Below, piece after piece: positions 58,894-64,000 of a stretch of 64,000 bases of DNA (position 1 is the first letter of the stretch; every line of letters begins with the position of its first letter). Made by a program: the position numbers and the translations under genes. The notes under the pieces were generated by a model that made no database searches, was not told where the DNA came from, and saw only the letters and a program-made list of their open reading frames with translations. This DNA is from Triatoma infestans (Eukaryota > Arthropoda > Insecta > Hemiptera > Reduviidae): NCBI GenBank assembly GCA_011037195.1, contig JAAEAF010000260.1, forward strand, positions 124,001-188,000, written 5' to 3'.

Positions 58894-59494
58894 TATGAAC
58901 TTAAGGCTTGCCTTGCTTACCCATCCAATAAGATATGGACCCAGGTCCAATCTTTGGCAGTATGATTTAGTTTTTTCTGTTATAAGGACCGGGTATTTTT
59001 CCGTTTTATTTTTCACGTAATAAAGGAAATACAATCCAGGTGGACAGAAGGAGCTAACAGCGGGGAGCCGGGTAGTGAAACAAGCAGCGCTAATCTCATT
59101 CGACTTGGTTATTTTTTTCCCTACTCTCCCATTCTTTTACCTTCCTCTTCTTCTTCTTCTTCTTCTGTTCTAATCTCCGGACCAATTCAACTCTTCTCAA
59201 ACTAAATGTTATGTTACTTTTTATATATATATAATACTCCATTCTTCGTTCTTTTTTATAGTAATTTTGTCTTTTTTGATAAAAAAAAGGGAAAACATCT
59301 GATGTGAAATACTTACACGACTTTTCCTTGCTGCAGTTAATAGTAGTCTAACTGTAATGACAAATTTCCTACCAACGTGGAGTTTTCACTAAAGGTTTAG
59401 TTGTCTGGGACAAAAGCAGCTATCATGTAGTGGGATGTACAGATTTCGGATGTACAGATTCGTACATACCATAGAAGGCAAGTACTTGGATGTG
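58894..59494. other. unassigned, one R end
   Basis: 58905-59110 has GC-richer unique text (AGCTAACAGCGGGGAGCCGG) without an identified feature. 59297-59420 is a reversed R stem-loop end (TCTGATGTGAAATACTTACA). A (CTT)n run lies at 59147-59165. Confidence 0.4.
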
Positions 59495-60115
59495 ATTTTA
59501 TACTAGTCCTGGAGACTGCACCTTGATCAGATTCCATTTTTCAAATTCCTTACGATGCATTTGCCCCGTATGGGGTATAACAGTTGCTATATAGGCTACC
59601 CACAGCACCCAAGCAGATGTCCCAGATGAACATCCTTTCTGCAGAACATACATCAGGTTAAGATCCATAAGGAACCCTAATAACCTGACGGGCTCTAGGG
59701 AGGGTTTATCCTCCTCCTCCACATGGTATCTACCCAAGTTCTTAAATCTCAAGTGGCAGCCTCGCAGTCGGTTAAAAAGATGTAATGGAGTTTCCTCAAA
59801 CTCCCCGCAGAATCGCATGTGCTGTCATTTTCGAAACCCAGCTTCGTCAGGTGTCCTCTGCCCCGTGAGAATGCGGAGTTTGTTCTTACTCAGGCCGATG
59901 CAGGCATCCCATCTCCGTTGGTTATAATTTCCCAGGCAGATTTTGGCCTGCCGCAAACCGGGGTGGGAGTTTCAGAGTTGAGACCTCTTTGCCTCTTCCT
60001 CCTTCCTGAGTTCCCACAAAAAGGTTCCAGCCCTAGAAGCGGGATCGAAGCACCTATCTTTGCCCATCTCCTTTCCTTCAATGCCAACATGTCCTGGTAA
60101 ACCACTCCAATTTAA
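59495..60115 (-). mobile_element. LINE fragment with RNase H tail and C-terminal region
   Basis: Minus-strand frames from about 60112 read WSGLPGHVGIEGKEMGKDRC, the end of an RNase H domain. These continue with LSKNKLRILTGQRTPDEAGF (about 59870) and then the open frame 59818-59498 with MRFCGEFEETPLHLFNRLRG and PSLEPVRLLGFLMDLNL. The layout matches RNase H-bearing LINEs. The zinc-knuckle cysteines are partly lost (RLRG where CxxC/HxxxxC is expected). The last frame is open for 106 residues, so this copy is less decayed than the one at 50190. The upstream RT is absent. Confidence 0.72.
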
Positions 60116-60207
60116 TAGTTGCTATATAGACTATTTAGTTGGGCCCACTATGCTGGTACTCACTATGAGTTTATCCATTCCTAGTATGGCTTCATTTTGT
60201 TGGTTCT

Positions 60208-60237
60208 GACCGGTTTCGGATTCTCATCCATCGTCAG
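60208..60237 (-). ncRNA. hammerhead-like motif with intact core (locus 8)
   Basis: Minus strand: CTGACGA (60237-60231), T, stem II GGAT-GAGA-ATCC (a perfect 4-bp stem with a four-base loop), GAAA, CCG, GTC (60208-60210). Stem III is the self-complementary ACCGGT, with no loop, so it can only form between two RNAs. Stem I pairing with the immediate flanks is weak (U-A, U-G, A-A mismatch, U-A). It shares GACGATGGATGAGAA and ACGAATTGAT with locus 1. No inverted partner seen. Confidence 0.48.
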
Positions 60238-60529
60238 AATAAGATATCAATCAATTCGTGTAGAGAGGTGATTTTAACTAGATGTTTATATCACGCACCA
60301 CACTGGTTGATTGTATGTGGGCGGCTGTAAGGTTACAGAAGTGTGTGTATCGCGTATATTAGAGCAGAAAAGAATGAATACAAATATGATTACAATTTCA
60401 CTATTAGTATGTAAGTTATTATGTCAATTGAAAAGCATTTTAATAAAATTAAGTCCTTTAGTAAAAGTGTTATATAGTATAAGTTATAATGCTGTAGGTA
60501 AGTGCAGGTAGATAATAAATAAACATTGA

Positions 60530-61263
60530 GCATGTTTTGAGGTCCCCGGACGACGAAAAAAAAATTGTAAATTGTCATTATGTGGTCTAATGGTTAAAAG
60601 TCGTACGAAGCTCAAACTTGGTATTTCTTTAAGCACGTACGGACCACCGCATCTGACATGAAATTTTCGAGCAAAATCCATCAACGCTAACTGAGAGTTT
60701 GCTGATTTTTTTTCTCAGTTTTTCGTGATTTACTCGAAAACAGCTCATAGATTTTTTTTTTTTGAAATTCACATACTATTTGCACACATAAATGCTTGTC
60801 ACTTTTATTCGAAACATTTTCCTGGGAAAATTAATGTTAAGGGTTTCAGGAGGGATTTGTAACGTTAAATTTTCCTATGAAGTACCACTTCAATTCAGTC
60901 TTTGGTTCCACCACTTATATAATACTAATATACATTAGAGATATGGCTAGAATTCTAAATATGAAGAAAATCGGCTGCGCAGCATAGAATAGATTTTTGT
61001 GTTGGGGGAGGGGAGAGAATTAACTTGAAATCGGCTACAACGATTTCCCCTAAACATGGAAAATTTGAATAGTCAGTGCAAACTTTTTTGGTTGTGAAGT
61101 GGGCCCCCACAGTGTCCACACAGGCACAAACCCTATAGCTTTCTTTTATGGCCAGCTCTACTAAACTTTTGTAAGCAACGTAATTTTAAAGAGAACTTGT
61201 CAATTTTGTAACTGTATTAATTGGAGTAAGAGAAATTCCTGTGACAATTTCTCGTCAGATTTT
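60530..61263 (+). repeat. R-family copy, hairpin end missing
   Basis: It starts GCATGTTTTGAGGTCCCCGG; then GCAAAATCCATCAACGCTAA (about 60672), CCACTTCAATTCAGTCTTTG, and the end GAGTAAGAGAAATTCCTGTG, TCGTCAGATTTT. Confidence 0.72.
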
Positions 61264-61510
61264 TTTAATATTTTTTATTAATTCTCAGCCGAATGACTTC
61301 TTTAATATTAACATGTGACATTAGAAATAAATTAAATTTGCATTATAGGTCAGCAAATACATCAATCAGGAAAGTTACAGTATGGTTATTTTAGGTCAAC
61401 AATTAATTTATGTTAAATGTGAAAGTTTTAATATGAAATAATGTTAATTAATATTTTATGAAATTTATAATTTATTATTTATTTATACTAATGTACTGTC
61501 TTCTAAAACA

Positions 61511-62828
61511 TACGAGGTGTGTAAATTAAGTAATGAGACTGATTTTTTATCTTTTTTTTTATTCAAATAAAATTTCAATTCAACATTGTCCCCTTCAAAG
61601 TAACCACCTTGGGAAGCCACACACGCTGAAGACGATTCTTCCATTCGTCATAGCAGTGCTGGAACTCGGATTCTGGAATAGACTTCAGTTGGTCGGTTAC
61701 GGCTGTTTGAATATTCTCTAATGTTCCAAAATGACGTCCGTTGAGGTGATTTTTCACTTTGGGGAACAAAAAAAAGTCACATGGACTCAAGTCGGGTGAA
61801 TAAGGAGGCTGAGGAGCCACAGGAATGTTATTACTGGCCAAATACTCATTAATAGAAATCGCGGTGTAACACGGAGCATTGTCGTGATGCAACACCCACT
61901 TGTTTTTGATGTTTGGTCTCACACGCATGACTCTTTTTCGAAGTCTCTCAAGAACTTCTCGGTAAAAATGTTGGTTTACCATTTGGCATTGAGGCACAAA
62001 TTCTTAGTGAACGATTCCTTGGCTATCAAAAAAGCAAATCAGCATGCATTTGATTTTTGAATTGCTCATTCTTGCTTTTTTTGGCCTTGGAGAGGTTGAA
62101 GTGTGCCACTGCAAGGTCTGACGCTTAGTTTCTGGGTCATACTCAAACAACCAAGACTCGTCTCCTGTAATAACACGTTCCAAAAAATTGGGATCGTTTT
62201 CAATTGCTCCCAAAAAGTCAAGGCTCCTTTCCTTTCTGATGTCTTTTTGCTCTTGTGAAAGATTTTTCGGAACCATTTTTGCACAAATTTTTCTCATCCC
62301 CCCATTCATTAGTCAAAATTTGATGAACGGTTGTGTGAGTCAAATTCAACTCTTCGCCGATCATTCGGACTGTCAAACGACGATCTGAACGCACGAGATC
62401 GCGGATTCTGCCAACATTTTCGTCGGTTCTTGAAGATGAAGGCCTTCCGCTGCGAGGCTCGTCTTCAATTGATTCCCTTCCTTCTGCAAACGACGTAAAC
62501 CACCTAAAAACCTGTGCTCTCGACAAAACATTGTCTCCATAGGCCTGGCACAGTTTTTCAAACGTTTCCGTTGCACTGTGCCCAAGTCTGAAGCAAAACC
62601 TGATAGCACAACGTTGCTCGTAATTGATGTCACTCATTTTTAAAACGCACAGAAAAAACCTTGCTCACAAAAAAAGTCACTACGGACAGTGCAACAACTC
62701 TAGCATTTTCAAATTTGCACTGGACGTGTATCAGATGTTTACTTGCCCTACCACGCATGCGCCGCGTCTCCAGTGTTGCCAGATCGAACACTAGAAAATC
62801 AGTCTCATTACTTAATTTACACATCGTA
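61511..62828 (-). mobile_element. mariner element M3, full length
   Basis: The inverted repeats read TACGAGGTGTGTAAATTAAG from the left and TACGATGTGTAAATTAAG from the right on the minus strand. They continue identically through TAATGAGACTGATTTT; the only difference is a 2-bp GG/-- indel. Length is 1318 bp, the mariner standard. The transposase runs on the minus strand and is nearly intact. It is the youngest-looking DNA transposon in the window. Confidence 0.95.
61575..62637 (-). pseudogene. mariner transposase, nearly intact (M3)
   Basis: Start codon at 62637 ([19 protein letters not shown]). The N-terminal paired-like helix-turn-helix half includes [20 protein letters not shown] and TVHQIL. 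The DD34D triad is intact: ITGDESW (about 62175), LHHDNAPCYT (about 61880) and SPDLSPCDFFLFP (about 61795), with 34 residues between the last two aspartates. Three breaks are visible: a frameshift at a six-G run (62295-62300, minus strand), an in-frame TAA at 62004-62006 after FFDSQGIVH, and a one-base loss near 61628 that shifts the last residues. Family length would be about 345 residues. Without those three changes the frame would be complete; as it stands it is a pseudogene. Confidence 0.95.
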
Positions 62829-62837
62829 TATTATACA

Positions 62838-63240
62838 TACGAGGGACATTCATTAAGTAAATAGACAAGTAGTTATAATTTGTACAAATAGTTATGGTGT
62901 ATTAAATGAATTTTGACTATTTACCTATTTTACATATAATATGTAATATGCGCATTTATACATTTGCCCCATCTCTCGAATAGTCTTTTTTTTTATGACA
63001 GACAGTAAAAAAAAAAATCTTTGATTAGAAGTGTGAGCATCCGGTTTCGCATGTTTATTTTCATTTCTTCGTTGCTGTAATACTTGACAGTGTCATTTCG
63101 CATTGACTTCTTGAGCGGAACCCAAACAAAAAAGGAAATCTGATGTTGCAAGATCCAGATTTTGCAAGGCGAATTTAGCCGAACTTCTCAACCTAATTTT
63201 TCAAAGCTCTACTATCATCTCTGTCTGTCAACAAGGAAGT
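62838..63240 (-). mobile_element. mariner element M4, 3' fragment
   Basis: A mariner end, TACGAGGGACATTCATTAAG, starts nine bases after M3. Minus-strand coding remains include LDLATSDFLF with the third catalytic aspartate (about 63150), PLKKSMRNDTVKYYSNEEMK (about 63100) and LFERWGKCINAHITYY (about 62960), the typical mariner C-terminus. The N-terminal half, the first two aspartates and the opposite inverted repeat are missing. The boundary near 63240 is uncertain. Confidence 0.8.
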
Positions 63241-64000
63241 CTGCCTTCTTGAATACGAGCGTCAGTGTGAGATACCTCGTGTGGCGGAGTGGAGTTGAAA
63301 TTAAAGAGTCCTGTATGTTGCAGATCAGATTCAACTGTTCGGTCACATTTGTATGGATCACTAAACTTACTTAAACTAGTTCTCACGTCAAAAAACTTAC
63401 GCACCATATTGCTTAAGTATCCGGAAATAAATTTCCGGTAGTTTCACTCCCTTAGAGTTTTCAAGGAATCTGTGACGTTAAAATTACAAATGTTATTTGG
63501 TTGGTACTGGTAGTGTTATGGGCGCATTATTCTGGACTATAGTGCCACCAAAATATACAAAAAGTTGTGAGGAAAAAAGGAAGAGAAAAATGTAATATTA
63601 CATTATTTACTTTATAAATTATTACAAACTTCTATAAAGGTAAACCAATCAGTTTAATGATATTGTACTTGTCATAAAGTACAAACAAAACTTTTGTTTC
63701 GTTTTAATTTAATATAATTTTTAAGTAATATTTTTATTTCCTTCTTTTTAATATTAATAAAATATTATTATTTTTACTTTTGAATAATTCAACAAATTCA
63801 GTGATGTCTAGGGACCGTGTGATAATAAATTTAGAGTAGGATCGTTTCTTATGGGGGCCATGGCATCCCCCTGTACCCCATCACTTCAATTTTTCCTTTT
63901 TTTTTTTTTATTCTTTATCTCTTCAATGTATTGCTGCTGCACCTCCACCTCTTGCACACATCCACATTGACGAGAAGACTTCACTCACTCGCTGGCTCAC
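63241..64000. other. unassigned stretch
   Basis: No gene or repeat landmark that I recognise. The last 150 bases (CCATGGCATCCCCCTGTACC onward) are C-rich and unique. Sequence continues beyond the window. Confidence 0.4.

Noticed and set aside
62188..62388. Plus-strand frame within M3
   Set aside because: Antisense shadow of the M3 transposase; the sense product is clearly mariner.

Overview
The window is non-coding, AT-rich eukaryotic DNA packed with dead transposable elements. I find no host protein-coding exon, rRNA or genuine tRNA gene, and no CRISPR array. The transposon mix (several mariner lineages, a hAT, jockey-like and RNase H-bearing LINEs, tRNA-derived SINEs) and the long microsatellites point to an arthropod, most likely an insect with a large genome. 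A hemipteran is my guess, but nothing here proves it. The best reading is intergenic or long-intron sequence. The dominant component is one repeat family, called R here, with about 40 full or partial copies on both strands. A full copy is about 0.8-1.0 kb. One end is a hairpin (13-bp perfect arms at 7667-7695); the other carries a short stem-loop and the sequence CACACCAGAT. The middle is built of modules about 300 bp long, each centred on CCGGAAGTGCGACTTTAC followed by GCGATTTTCTCGAAAACGGC. R copies are the landing pads for much of what came later: SINEs, a LINE, a hAT and a hammerhead-like element all sit inside R copies, several with clean target-site duplications. Layout: 1-3 kb plain AT-rich DNA; 3-7.7 kb R copies, mariner M1 and a SINE; 8.8-10 kb mariner M2; 10-27 kb R copies, a second SINE family and a LINE tail; 28.6-30.2 kb a triple nest (R interrupted by a hAT, itself interrupted by a palindromic hammerhead-like element); 30-41 kb R copies, a LINE tail and a 26-bp tandem repeat; 41-51 kb five LINE fragments among R copies; 53-58 kb a 671-bp inverted-repeat element and two SINEs; 59.5-60.1 kb an RNase H LINE; 61.5-63.2 kb mariners M3 and M4 nine bases apart. 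The most interesting signal is a set of eight loci carrying a hammerhead-ribozyme-like core: CTGANGA, one extra base, a GC-closed stem II, GAAA, then a self-complementary ACGT or ACCGGT and C. Five of the eight occur as outward-facing inverted pairs. This matches the published idea of Penelope-like-element hammerheads whose stem III is so short that they work as dimers. The best copies are at 29327-29359 (+), 60208-60237 (-), 45429-45460 (-) and 22512-22549 (+). All boundaries were read by eye and may be off by several bases; for R fragments, by tens of bases.
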